In this document: piece by piece, positions 1 through 6,393 of the stretch
Position numbering within the stretch: position 1 is the first letter of the stretch
How the letters are laid out: each line of letters opens with the position of its first letter
Source: CAYRVF01 sp964427535
GTDB lineage: Bacteria; Chloroflexota; Ktedonobacteria; Ktedonobacterales; JADMIN01
DNA: 14,561 nucleotides
Assembly (NCBI GenBank): GCA_964427535.1
Contig: CAYRVF010000125.1
Span: 1 to 14,561 of the forward strand
Reading direction: 5' to 3'
Notes under the pieces: model-generated
The model's input: the letters and a program-made list of their open reading frames with translations, nothing else
What the model was told of the DNA's origin: nothing
Database searches by the model: none
Program-made: the position numbers and the translations under genes

Positions 1-590
1 CCTGGTGGCGCTCGCAGGAGTATTACGATAGCGGAGCGTGGCGCGGCACCTGGGAGCTGGATGGCGGCGGGGTCTTGATGAATCAGGGCATCCACAGCAT
101 CGACGTGCTGCAGTGGCTCATGGGGCCGGTGCGAACGGTGTATGCCTATACCGAGACTCGTGCGCACCGCATGCAGACGGAGGATGTCGCGGTGGCCGTC
201 TTGCGCTTTGCCAACGGCGCGCTCGGGACCATCTCCGGCACCACCGGCGCCTATCCCGGCCTGGGAGCGCGCATCGAGATCTATGGCGACCGCGGCTCGG
301 CGGTGATCGCGGATGATCAACTCGCGACACTGCGCCTGGCCGCGGACGATGGGACGAGCGGCGCATCGCACACTGAGAACGCGATACACGCGTCAAACCG
401 GCCGACCGCGGCACGGGAGCCAGGCGCTCTCGACATCGCGAGCCATGCCGCGCAGATCACCGATATGCTCCAGGCGATTGGCGAGAACCGGCCGCCGCTC
501 GTCGACGGCGAGGAAGGTCGCCGCCCCGTCGAGGTCATCCTGGGCATCTATGAGTCCGCGCGCACGCATTCGGAGGTGACGTTATCATGA
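1..590 (+). CDS. Gfo/Idh/MocA-family oxidoreductase, C-terminal part (5' truncated by window)
   Basis: The reading frame is open from base 3 and ends with TGA at 588-590, so the start and the N-terminal Rossmann NAD(P)-binding domain lie outside the window. What remains, about 195 residues, is the alpha/beta dimerisation and substrate domain. It carries the typical GGGVLMNQGIHSIDVLQWL stretch (bases about 66-122), whose His belongs to the active site of this family, followed by the usual antiparallel-sheet segment with a short GTISGTTGAYPG motif. Family members oxidise or reduce sugars, inositols and their derivatives with NAD(P). The exact substrate cannot be told, because the catalytic Lys (EKP motif) is missing from the window. 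The stop codon overlaps the start of the next gene (ATGA), which indicates a translationally coupled pair. The family call is firm; the specific activity is unknown. Confidence 0.9.
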   Translation, partial: WWRSQEYYDSGAWRGTWELDGGGVLMNQGIHSIDVLQWLMGPVRTVYAYTETRAHRMQTEDVAVAVLRFANGALGTISGTTGAYPGLGARIEIYGDRGSAVIADDQLATLRLAADDGTSGASHTENAIHASNRPTAAREPGALDIASHAAQITDMLQAIGENRPPLVDGEEGRRPVEVILGIYESARTHSEVTLS

Positions 591-1429
591 TTCGCCTCTC
601 GTGTTTCGCCGACGAGATTTCACCGCATCTTGACGAGCAGATCGAGACGCTCGAACGCGAGCGCATTCACTATATCGACCTACGCGCGGTGGACGGCACG
701 AACGTGCTCGACCTGACAGACGAGCAGATCGCGCACATCAAGCGCACGCTGGATAATTCCGGGATCGGCGTCGCGGCGATTGCCTCGCCCATTGGCAAAA
801 TTCCGGTGGACAGCCCGTTTGACGCGCATCTGCGGCGGCTGGAGCGCGCTTTCACGGTGGCGCACGTCTTCGACACGCCCTACGTGCGAATATTCTCGTT
901 CTACCCACCGGCTTCGACGATACCGGGTGCTGCGGCCGCGCCCGCGACGTATCGCGATGAGGTACTGCGGCGCGTGCGCGAGATGACGGCCCATGCGCGC
1001 GCCGCTGGCATCACCCTGTTGCACGAGAACGAGAAGGAGATCTACGGCGACACTGTCGCGCGCTGCCGCGACCTGCACGAGTCCTGTGACGACGAGCATC
1101 TGCGCGCGGCGCTTGATCCCGCCAACTTTCTCCAGTGCGGCCAGGAACCCTATCCTGCGGCCTACGACGCGCTCGCGCCGTGGCTGAGCTACGTCCATGT
1201 CAAGGACGCGCTCCCCGATGGGCAGGTCGTCGTCGCGGGGAAGGGCGCGGCGCGCTGGCCCGAGCTGCTGGAGCGCCTGCGCGCGGACGGCTACGACGGC
1301 TTCCTCTCGCTCGAACCGCATCTGGCGTTCGCGGGTCAATTCCAGGGGTTTAGCGGCACGGCGCTCTTCGGGCAGGCCGCACAGGCGCTGCGCGACCTGC
1401 TGCACGCGATGCGGTGGGAGTACGCCTAG
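587..1429 (+). CDS. Sugar phosphate isomerase/epimerase (xylose-isomerase-like TIM barrel, AP-endonuclease-2 fold)
   Basis: A complete 280-residue protein, the normal size for this family. The four expected metal ligands are visible at strand ends: Glu147 in HENE, Asp177 in LDPAN, His204 in VHVKD and Glu243 in SLEPH. These proteins are cytoplasmic enzymes that bind a divalent metal and isomerise or epimerise sugars, keto-sugars or inositol intermediates; no signal peptide is seen. The ATG at 587 overlaps the stop of the upstream dehydrogenase by 4 bp, so the two are very likely made and used together, as in many catabolic clusters that pair a Gfo/Idh dehydrogenase with an isomerase. The gene ends 57 bp from the convergent LacI gene. 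Fold and metal site are clear; the reaction is not determined. Confidence 0.9.
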   Translation: MIRLSCFADEISPHLDEQIETLERERIHYIDLRAVDGTNVLDLTDEQIAHIKRTLDNSGIGVAAIASPIGKIPVDSPFDAHLRRLERAFTVAHVFDTPYVRIFSFYPPASTIPGAAAAPATYRDEVLRRVREMTAHARAAGITLLHENEKEIYGDTVARCRDLHESCDDEHLRAALDPANFLQCGQEPYPAAYDALAPWLSYVHVKDALPDGQVVVAGKGAARWPELLERLRADGYDGFLSLEPHLAFAGQFQGFSGTALFGQAAQALRDLLHAMRWEYA

Positions 1430-1450
1430 CGCGTCCGCCGGTCTTACGCC

Positions 1451-1479
1451 GCGATGGCGCAGAGGGGATGCGCCGTCGC
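1451..1479. terminator. Strong hairpin between convergent genes, likely bidirectional terminator
   Basis: An 11-bp stem (1451-1461 with 1469-1479, one T-G wobble) closes a 7-nt loop in the 57-bp gap between the isomerase stop and the LacI stop. There is no T-run on either side, so it is not a textbook intrinsic terminator. Its position between two tail-to-tail genes supports a transcript-end role in both directions. Confidence 0.55.
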
Positions 1480-1486
1480 CCGATGG

Positions 1487-2512
1487 TTACGGACGCCGCC
1501 GGCAGGATTGGCGCTCGACGAACTTCGTCGGCAGCACCACGCGAGGCATATCCACCCGTTCTCCATCGAGCAGCCGCAGCAGCATCGACGCGGCGGTCTG
1601 GCCGAGCTCCATGCGCGGCGCATGCACGGTCGTCAGCGGCGGGCTGAGCAGCTCGCTGAACGGAAGGTTGTCGAAGCCGACGACGCTCACGTCGTCTGGC
1701 ACGGCAATGCCCATCTCACGTAGCGCCCGGTAGACGCCCACTGCCTGGCGGTCGTTGCCCGCGAAGATGGCCGTAGGCGGCTCCGGCAGCGCGAACAGCT
1801 CTTTCGCCGCCGCGTAGCCATCGGCCTCTTTGAAGTTCCCGGCGCACTGTAGTTGTGGATCGATCGGCAGGTGGGTCGCATCGAGGGCCGCGCGATAACC
1901 CGCGAGGCGCTCGATGGCGTCTCGGGCCGTGGTTGATTTGCCGATGTAGGCAATGCGTGTGTGCCCGAGGTCGATCAGATACTTGGTGGCGACGAAGCCG
2001 CCCTCCCAGCTCGTAATACGCACCGATGGTGCGGGCGACAGTAGACCGCCCTGGTTATGTATCAGCACGAAGGGCCACTGCGAGTGTTCGAGTTGGACAA
2101 TCGCTTCCTCGGAGGGCAGCACCACGAGCATCCCATCGAGCGCGTGTCCTGCCACCGGATCAATCCAGTGGACCTCTTCCTCGGGAAGATCGCTCGACGA
2201 GAGCAGCTCTAATCGGATCCCCGCCGCGCGCAACACCTGGGCCGTGCCCTCGATAATGGCGTAGAAGTAGTCGTCATCCAGTCGCGGCAAGAGCAACTGG
2301 ACGGTCCTGGTTTGCCCTTTGGGAGCCGCGCGCCGCACGCGGTCACGTCGAAAGCCCTGTTCGATGATGATCTGCTCGACGCGTTCGCGGGTGGGCGCAG
2401 CGACGTCCGCGCGCCCATTCATCACCTTGGAGACCGTGGCCGGCGAAACTCCCGCAAGCTGCGCGATGTGCGAGATCGTCGGCCGCCTATCTGTTTGATG
2501 CCGTTTTGCCAC
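1487..2512 (-). CDS. LacI-family transcriptional regulator
   Basis: A 341-residue repressor of normal LacI-family length. The N-terminal helix-turn-helix is at about residues 11-32 (PTISHIAQLAGVSPATVSKV), followed by a hinge at about 53-65 and a periplasmic-binding-protein-like effector domain with the usual late motifs PTAIFAGND, DVSVVGFDN and PPLTTVHAP. I choose the GTG at 2512-2510 because GGAGG lies 8 nt upstream (2521-2525) and residue 1 sits just before the HTH; the frame stays open further upstream, but that part is unlike the family. The gene is divergent from the sugar-transport/GH1 operon and the operator-like boxes between them suggest that it represses both itself and that operon, with a beta-glucoside or breakdown product as inducer (inference). 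Oddity: the hinge position that holds the minor-groove Leu in PurR and LacI appears to be Ala63. Confidence 0.93.
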   Translation of the reverse strand: MAKRHQTDRRPTISHIAQLAGVSPATVSKVMNGRADVAAPTRERVEQIIIEQGFRRDRVRRAAPKGQTRTVQLLLPRLDDDYFYAIIEGTAQVLRAAGIRLELLSSSDLPEEEVHWIDPVAGHALDGMLVVLPSEEAIVQLEHSQWPFVLIHNQGGLLSPAPSVRITSWEGGFVATKYLIDLGHTRIAYIGKSTTARDAIERLAGYRAALDATHLPIDPQLQCAGNFKEADGYAAAKELFALPEPPTAIFAGNDRQAVGVYRALREMGIAVPDDVSVVGFDNLPFSELLSPPLTTVHAPRMELGQTAASMLLRLLDGERVDMPRVVLPTKFVERQSCRRRP

Positions 2513-2520
2513 GCGCGTAC

Positions 2521-2525
2521 CCTCC
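2521..2525 (-). promoter_or_regulatory. Ribosome binding site fixing the LacI start
   Basis: GGAGG on the minus strand, 8 nt before the GTG at 2512. It decides for the short form of the repressor over an upstream ATG at 2638 that would add 42 unrelated residues. Confidence 0.8.
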
Positions 2526-2532
2526 AAAAGTA

Positions 2533-2547
2533 TCGGAAACTTTCGGA
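2533..2547. promoter_or_regulatory. Operator-like palindrome 1 (LacI autoregulation site)
   Basis: The 15-bp imperfect palindrome TCGGAAACTTTCGGA is centred on base 2540, with GAAA-C-TTTC fully symmetric; only positions 3/13 and the centre break symmetry. It lies directly downstream of the predicted -10 box of the LacI gene, where a bound repressor would block its own transcription. Read on the minus strand, it matches box 2 at 2694-2708 in 13 of 15 positions. Boxes of GAAA-n-TTTC type are known for LacI regulators of plant-polysaccharide genes in Gram-positive lineages; assignment to this regulator is inferred. Confidence 0.65.
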
Positions 2548-2551
2548 GTGA

Positions 2552-2580
2552 TTTATACCATATTTCCTCTGCGAATAGCA
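2552..2580 (-). promoter_or_regulatory. Predicted promoter of the LacI gene
   Basis: On the minus strand a good -10 box TATAAA lies at 2557-2552. The hexamer 17 bp upstream (TGCTAT, 2580-2575) is a poor -35 match. The start of transcription would fall near 2545, inside operator box 1, leaving a leader of roughly 30 nt with the GGAGG site. Confidence 0.45.
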
Positions 2581-2631
2581 GGCAGGCCAGCGAATTTGCC
2601 ATTTTCGGGCGTGAACGTAAAGAAAGCAGGC

Positions 2632-2660
2632 TTGACACGCTCTACCCGACCAAGTATAGT
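2632..2660 (+). promoter_or_regulatory. Sigma70-type promoter of the sugar-transport/beta-glucosidase operon
   Basis: A perfect -35 TTGACA at 2632-2637 and a -10 TATAGT at 2655-2660 are separated by 17 bp, the ideal spacing. Transcription should start near 2667, about 240 nt before the solute-binding-protein ATG. Operator boxes 2 and 3 begin about 28 nt downstream of this start, where a repressor could act as a block to initiation or early elongation. Confidence 0.8.
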
Positions 2661-2666
2661 TGCTGG

Positions 2667-2908
2667 CAAGGTGGCGGCCGTAGTGAATGCTGTTCCGAAA
2701 ATTTACGAAATATTCGGCCGGCCACGGTATACCCGCACGGCGAACGACGCCAGTAAGAGAGGAGGTGGGCAAGGAAGCGTACGCACACGCGACCGCGAGG
2801 AGCCGCCCCTCCAGTGGCCCCTCCTCTGAACCGGCGCCTGGTCTGTAGGTCTCGCTCTCGGTCACGTGGAGAGCGGACGATCCCTCAAACCAACGGAGGT
2901 ACCAGACA
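2667..2908 (+). other. Long structured 5' leader of the transport operon
   Basis: Between the predicted start of transcription and the first ATG there are about 240 nt without a credible gene. Two predicted RNA stems stand out. The first pairs AGAGGAGG (2758-2765) with CCTCCTCT (2820-2827), 8 bp perfect, burying a strong Shine-Dalgarno-like stretch that has no ATG after it. The second pairs 2849-2859 with 2869-2878 (GTC plus CGCTCTC against GAGAGCG plus GAC, one bulged T, 9-nt loop) and ends 16 nt before the real GGAGG at 2895-2899. The leader may stabilise or regulate the mRNA. I recognise no known riboswitch. Confidence 0.5.
2694..2718. promoter_or_regulatory. Overlapping operator-like boxes 2 and 3
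   Basis: Box 2 (2694-2708, TCCGAAAATTTACGA) matches the minus-strand reading of box 1 in 13 of 15 positions. Box 3 (2704-2718) overlaps it; it has outer symmetry CGAA...TTCG and about 10 of 15 matches. The two centres, 2701 and 2711, are 10 bp apart, one helical turn, so two dimers would sit on the same DNA face but could not easily bind at once. The boxes lie just after the predicted operon transcription start and are the best candidates for LacI control. Confidence 0.6.
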
Positions 2909-4237
2909 ATGCGGTTTGTTTCCCCTCGGTCTTGGCGACGGCATATTTCAGCCAGGTTCTCTTTCGCGATGATCGCACTCGCCATCCTCGCATCACTCGC
3001 CGCGTGTGGCAGCGGGTCAACCACCTCATCGACAACAGGCGGGAAGGTGAACCTCACCTATTGGGCCTGGATCCCCAACATGCAGAAGCAGGTCGACCTG
3101 TTTAACAAGGCCCACCCGAATATCCATGTCACTGTGGCGAACGTCGGCTCTGGTCCCGATGAGTATAACAAGCTGTACACCGCCATCAAAGCCAACAACA
3201 CGCCCGATGTCGCGCAGGTCGAATTCCAGTTGCTGCCGACCTTCGAAACGACCGGCGGGCTCCTCGACATGGCTCCCTACGGCGCGGCGTCCGTCAAGAA
3301 TGACTTCGCCGGCTGGACGTGGTCGCAGGTGACCCAGGGAAATTCGATCTACGCCATTCCCCAGGATACTGGCCCGATGGCGATGTTCTACCGGGCAGAC
3401 ATCCTCCAGAAGTACAACCTCCCCGTGCCGACCACGTGGGACCAGTACGCCCAGGATGCCGCCGCGCTGCACGCCGCTGATCCGAATGCCTACATGACCG
3501 ACTTCGCTCCCAAGAATCCTGGACAATTCGCGGGGTATGCGTGGCAGGCAGGGGCCCACTGGTTCAGCATCAACGGGCAGTCGTGGACGGTCTCCGTCAA
3601 CGATGCCGCGACCAAGAAAGTCGCCGACTACTGGCAGGGCTTGATCAGCAAGAATCTGGTGAAGACCGAGGCCGATTTCGACAACGCATGGTACCATGAC
3701 CTGCAAACCGGCGCCTTGGTCACCTGGATGTCGGGCGCATGGGGTGCTGGCATTCTCGAGCAGAACGCGCCGCAGACCTCCGGAGACTGGAAGGTTGCTC
3801 CGATGCCACAGTGGCAGGCGGGCGGCACGGTCAACGGCGACTGGGGTGGCTCGACGACTGTGGCATTCAAGGATACCAAGCATCCCCAGGAGGCCGCCGA
3901 ATTCGCCAAGTGGATCAGCGACAACGAGCAGAGCGCGGAGCAGGAGTTTACCGGCGGCGGCGCGTATCCGGCCCTGCTGAGCTCGCTGCAGTCGAGCACG
4001 ACCAACAGCGCACAGCCCTTCTTCGGCGGACAGGTTATCAACGACGTGTTCAAGCAGGGCGCCACTCAGGTGAATGAGAACTTCACATGGGGGCCGACCA
4101 TGAACCAGGTCTACTCAGACATGGGCAACAACTTCGCGAACGCGGTGCAGGGCCAGGGGACGCTGAGTAGCTCCATCGATACGGTCCAGCAGAGCACGAT
4201 CAATTTCATGAAGTCGCAGGGCTTCAGCGTCGGTTGA
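2909..4237 (+). CDS. Extracellular sugar-binding lipoprotein of a CUT1 ABC transporter (family 1)
   Basis: A 442-residue solute-binding protein, the usual length for the maltose/oligosaccharide type. The N-terminus has basic residues, a hydrophobic stretch (about 17-32) and a lipobox LAAC with Cys33 as the lipidated residue. A Ser/Thr/Gly linker (34-45) leads into the mature domain, which opens with VNLTYWAW, typical of the family. It should sit outside the cytoplasmic membrane and hand an oligosaccharide to the two permeases encoded next. GGAGG at 2895-2899, 9 nt before ATG, supports the start. It is the first gene of an operon with a GH1 beta-glucosidase at its end, so beta-glucosides or cello-oligosaccharides are the likely ligand (inference). 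A hairpin follows the gene, as is common where the binding protein is made in excess. Confidence 0.93.
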   Translation: MRFVSPRSWRRHISARFSFAMIALAILASLAACGSGSTTSSTTGGKVNLTYWAWIPNMQKQVDLFNKAHPNIHVTVANVGSGPDEYNKLYTAIKANNTPDVAQVEFQLLPTFETTGGLLDMAPYGAASVKNDFAGWTWSQVTQGNSIYAIPQDTGPMAMFYRADILQKYNLPVPTTWDQYAQDAAALHAADPNAYMTDFAPKNPGQFAGYAWQAGAHWFSINGQSWTVSVNDAATKKVADYWQGLISKNLVKTEADFDNAWYHDLQTGALVTWMSGAWGAGILEQNAPQTSGDWKVAPMPQWQAGGTVNGDWGGSTTVAFKDTKHPQEAAEFAKWISDNEQSAEQEFTGGGAYPALLSSLQSSTTNSAQPFFGGQVINDVFKQGATQVNENFTWGPTMNQVYSDMGNNFANAVQGQGTLSSSIDTVQQSTINFMKSQGFSVG

Positions 4238-4268
4238 TAGGCAGTTCCTTACGTACCAGCACTCCGGC

Positions 4269-4292
4269 AGGGCGCTCCTGACACGGCGCCCT
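4269..4292 (+). other. Intercistronic hairpin after the binding-protein gene
   Basis: A perfect 7-bp stem, AGGGCGC (4269-4275) with GCGCCCT (4286-4292), has a 10-nt loop and begins 31 nt after the binding-protein stop in a 206-nt gap before the first permease. Stems at this place are known, as in mal-type operons, to protect the upstream mRNA or partly stop transcription, giving more binding protein than permease. No other gene is visible in the gap. Confidence 0.45.
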
Positions 4293-4443
4293 TGCCCGGA
4301 CGTGTCACCAGACTCGACGCGCGTGGGGTAAGTCTCTTTCGTGGTGAGAGCGGCTTGCCCTACCGCTGTTTTCTCGATGCCGTCGTTTGACGCCGTCGCG
4401 AGACCGCCCCATGTGGGTAGACACCGCGGAGGAGTAGAGAGCT

Positions 4444-5385
4444 ATGGCGATTGCGGGTGCAGCGGAGCACACCACCGGCGGGAGAACGCGTCCGCGGCTT
4501 CGACTCGGCCGGAAGGCGACTCCGTACCTCTTCCTCTTGCCGTTTGGGCTGCTGTTTCTTCTCTTCTTCGTCGCCCCCGTCCTCTATGCGATCTATCAGA
4601 GTATGTTCCGGCTCCATCGGAGCGGGCTCGGGCTTGGGGCGCCTACCGTCGGATTCAATGGGCTCGCCAACTATCAGCAAGTCCTCCATGACGCGAACTT
4701 CTGGTCCGGCATCGGGAGAGTTCTGCTGTATGGGATCGTGCAGGTTCCCATCATGCTGGGCCTGGCGCTCTTCCTGGCGTTGTTGTTAGATTCGGCGACG
4801 GCACGCTTCAAGCCGTTCTTCCGGCTAGCGTTCTTCGTTCCGTACGCCGTGCCCGGGATCGTCGCCGCACTGCTCTGGGGCTACCTCTACGATCCGACCC
4901 TCAGCCCGATTGTCAAAGTCATCGGCGCGCTCGGCCTGAGGACGCCCGACTTCCTGGGACCACAGACGGTGCTCTGGTCGATTGCCAATATCGCGACCTG
5001 GACCTACACCGGCTACAACATGCTGATCATCTTCGCCGCCCTCCAGGCGATTCCGCCTGAGCTCTACGAGGCGGCCCGCATTGACGGAGCGTCCGCGTGG
5101 GGGATCGCGAGGCGCATCAAGATTCCGCTCGTGATCCCCGCCCTAATCCTCACCTGTATCTTCTCGATCATCGGCACTCTGCAGCTCTTCAACGAGCCGA
5201 TGGCGCTGACGAAGGTCTCGAACAACATCTCGACCTCGTACACCCCGAACCTGTACGCTTACTACACTGCCTTCGGCAACAACAACTACTACTACGGCGC
5301 CACGATCGCCGTCGTCCTGGCGTTAGTCACCTGCGTGCTGTCCTTCAGCTTCTTGCACATCACCCGCGAACAGGCAGGAGTGTAA
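4444..5385 (+). CDS. CUT1 sugar ABC transporter permease (MalF/UgpA type)
   Basis: A 313-residue membrane protein with a short cytoplasmic N-terminus, a first membrane helix at about 28-51 and five further helices. The conserved EAA loop that docks the ATPase is at about 208-230 (YEAARIDGASAWGIARRIKI), with the invariant Gly. The ATG at 4444 has GGAGGAG at 4428-4434. It forms the inner-membrane channel with the next gene product and receives sugar from the upstream binding lipoprotein. The next gene starts 4 bp after its stop, so they are co-translated. No ATP-binding subunit is encoded with it, so a shared MsiK/UgpC-type ATPase elsewhere is expected. Family call is firm; the sugar is inferred from the neighbouring GH1 gene. 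Confidence 0.94.
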   Translation: MAIAGAAEHTTGGRTRPRLRLGRKATPYLFLLPFGLLFLLFFVAPVLYAIYQSMFRLHRSGLGLGAPTVGFNGLANYQQVLHDANFWSGIGRVLLYGIVQVPIMLGLALFLALLLDSATARFKPFFRLAFFVPYAVPGIVAALLWGYLYDPTLSPIVKVIGALGLRTPDFLGPQTVLWSIANIATWTYTGYNMLIIFAALQAIPPELYEAARIDGASAWGIARRIKIPLVIPALILTCIFSIIGTLQLFNEPMALTKVSNNISTSYTPNLYAYYTAFGNNNYYYGATIAVVLALVTCVLSFSFLHITREQAGV

Positions 5386-5389
5386 GTCT

Positions 5390-6301
5390 ATGCGACAACC
5401 CGCAGCCTCCATCCTGAACCCAGGGGCCGAGAAGGTGGAGACACAGAAGCAGCGCGCTCGGTCATTTGACGTGGGGCAGATCGCCGTCATGGCGGTGCTG
5501 TGCTTCTTCGCCATCTACTTTCTCGTGCCCTACTTGTGGTTGGTCGTCGCCGCGACAAAGAGCGTGAGTGACCTGTTCGGCACCTTTGGGCTCTGGTTTG
5601 CCCCAAGCTTTAACCTGTGGAGTAACCTGCAGCAATTGTTCACCTACCAGGACGGTGTCTACTGGCACTGGCTGGTGAATACGCTGCTCTACGCGGGCGT
5701 CGGCGCATTGGTCGGCACGTGGCTGGCGACGATGGCTGGCTACGCCCTTGCCAAATACAACTTCCGCGGGCGCAACCTCGCGTTTTCTGTCGTCCTCGGC
5801 GCTATCCTGGTCCCCGTCACGGCGCTCGCCCTGCCGCTGTATCTCATGATGAGTGGCGTCGGGCTGACCAACACGTATTGGGCAGTGCTGTTGCCAAGCT
5901 GTGTCAGCCCATTTGGTGTGTATCTCTCGCGCATTTACGCGGCGAGCGCGGTTCCCGATGAGCTGGTGGACGCGGCACGGGTAGATGGGGCCAACGAATA
6001 CCAGGCATTCACGATGTCACTGCACCTGATGGTGCCCGCGCTGGTCACGATCTTCCTCTTCCAGTTCGTCGCGATCTGGAACAACTACTTTCTGCCCCTG
6101 GTCATGCTGAGCGACCAGAAGCTCTTCCCCATCACCGTGGGGCTGCAGACCTGGAATGTGACGACCAGTGGAGCCTCCAAGTTTCTCTACAGCCAGATCG
6201 TCACCGGAGCCTTAATCTCGTCCCTCCCCCTCCTGGCAGGCTGCGTGGCGCTCCAGCGTTTCTGGCGTGGTGGACTCGGCGTCGGTGGTGTCAAAGGCTA
6301 A
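5390..6301 (+). CDS. CUT1 sugar ABC transporter permease (MalG/UgpE type)
   Basis: A 303-residue partner permease. About 28 polar residues precede the first membrane helix (31-54), followed by the family's VNTLLYAGVGALVGTWLA helix and the EAA loop at about 192-214 (VDAARVDGANEYQAFTMSLH). A late FVAIWNNYFLPLVML segment and a C-terminal helix ending in ALQRFWRGGL are typical of MalG relatives. AGGAG at 5376-5380 precedes the ATG by 9 nt, inside the end of the upstream permease gene. It makes the heterodimeric membrane pore with that protein. The glucosidase gene follows after 92 nt containing a hairpin. Confidence 0.94.
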   Translation: MRQPAASILNPGAEKVETQKQRARSFDVGQIAVMAVLCFFAIYFLVPYLWLVVAATKSVSDLFGTFGLWFAPSFNLWSNLQQLFTYQDGVYWHWLVNTLLYAGVGALVGTWLATMAGYALAKYNFRGRNLAFSVVLGAILVPVTALALPLYLMMSGVGLTNTYWAVLLPSCVSPFGVYLSRIYAASAVPDELVDAARVDGANEYQAFTMSLHLMVPALVTIFLFQFVAIWNNYFLPLVMLSDQKLFPITVGLQTWNVTTSGASKFLYSQIVTGALISSLPLLAGCVALQRFWRGGLGVGGVKG

Positions 6302-6341
6302 GGAGAGACGCAGGATTGGCGGGCTTGTCCCTGAATCCCCG

Positions 6342-6359
6342 GCGCCCGGTGACGGGCGC
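6342..6359 (+). other. GNRA-capped hairpin between permease and glucosidase genes
   Basis: GCGCCCG (6342-6348) pairs perfectly with CGGGCGC (6353-6359) around a GTGA loop, which in RNA is a GUGA (GNRA) tetraloop. This is a very stable compact stem in the 92-nt gap, 35 nt before the glucosidase ATG. It may be an mRNA-stability or processing element separating permease and enzyme expression. It has no T-run, so a terminator is unlikely. Confidence 0.5.
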
Positions 6360-6383
6360 ATTGAACCGTATAACCAGTGTACA

Positions 6384-6388
6384 AGGAG
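6384..6388 (+). promoter_or_regulatory. Ribosome binding site fixing the beta-glucosidase start
   Basis: AGGAG at 6384-6388, 5 nt before the ATG at 6394. It favours that ATG over an in-frame TTG at 6316 that would add 26 residues unlike the family and run through the stable hairpin. Confidence 0.7.
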
Positions 6389-6393
6389 AACGC

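Noticed and set aside
680..1405. 241-codon open frame on the minus strand
   Set aside because: Antisense to the TIM-barrel gene with conserved metal ligands; no family resemblance and no RBS context.
2591..2607. Possible fourth operator (CGAA ... TTCG, 17 bp)
   Set aside because: Arms match the other boxes but spacing is 2 bp too long on each side of the centre and the core differs, so it is weaker than the three boxes kept.
2513..2638. 42-residue N-terminal extension of the LacI protein
   Set aside because: A GGAGG site 8 nt before the GTG at 2512 and the position of the HTH fix the start; the extension would also run through the predicted promoter and operator.
2422..3057. 211-codon minus-strand frame across the divergent control region
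   Set aside because: It covers the LacI 5' end, the operon promoter and the lipoprotein start; no RBS or domain supports it.
3026..3883. 285-codon open frame on the minus strand
   Set aside because: Antisense to the solute-binding lipoprotein; composition looks like a GC-skew shadow.
4387..4392. TTGACG as an internal -35 box before the first permease
   Set aside because: No acceptable -10 hexamer at 16-18 bp; the downstream sequence is GC-rich.
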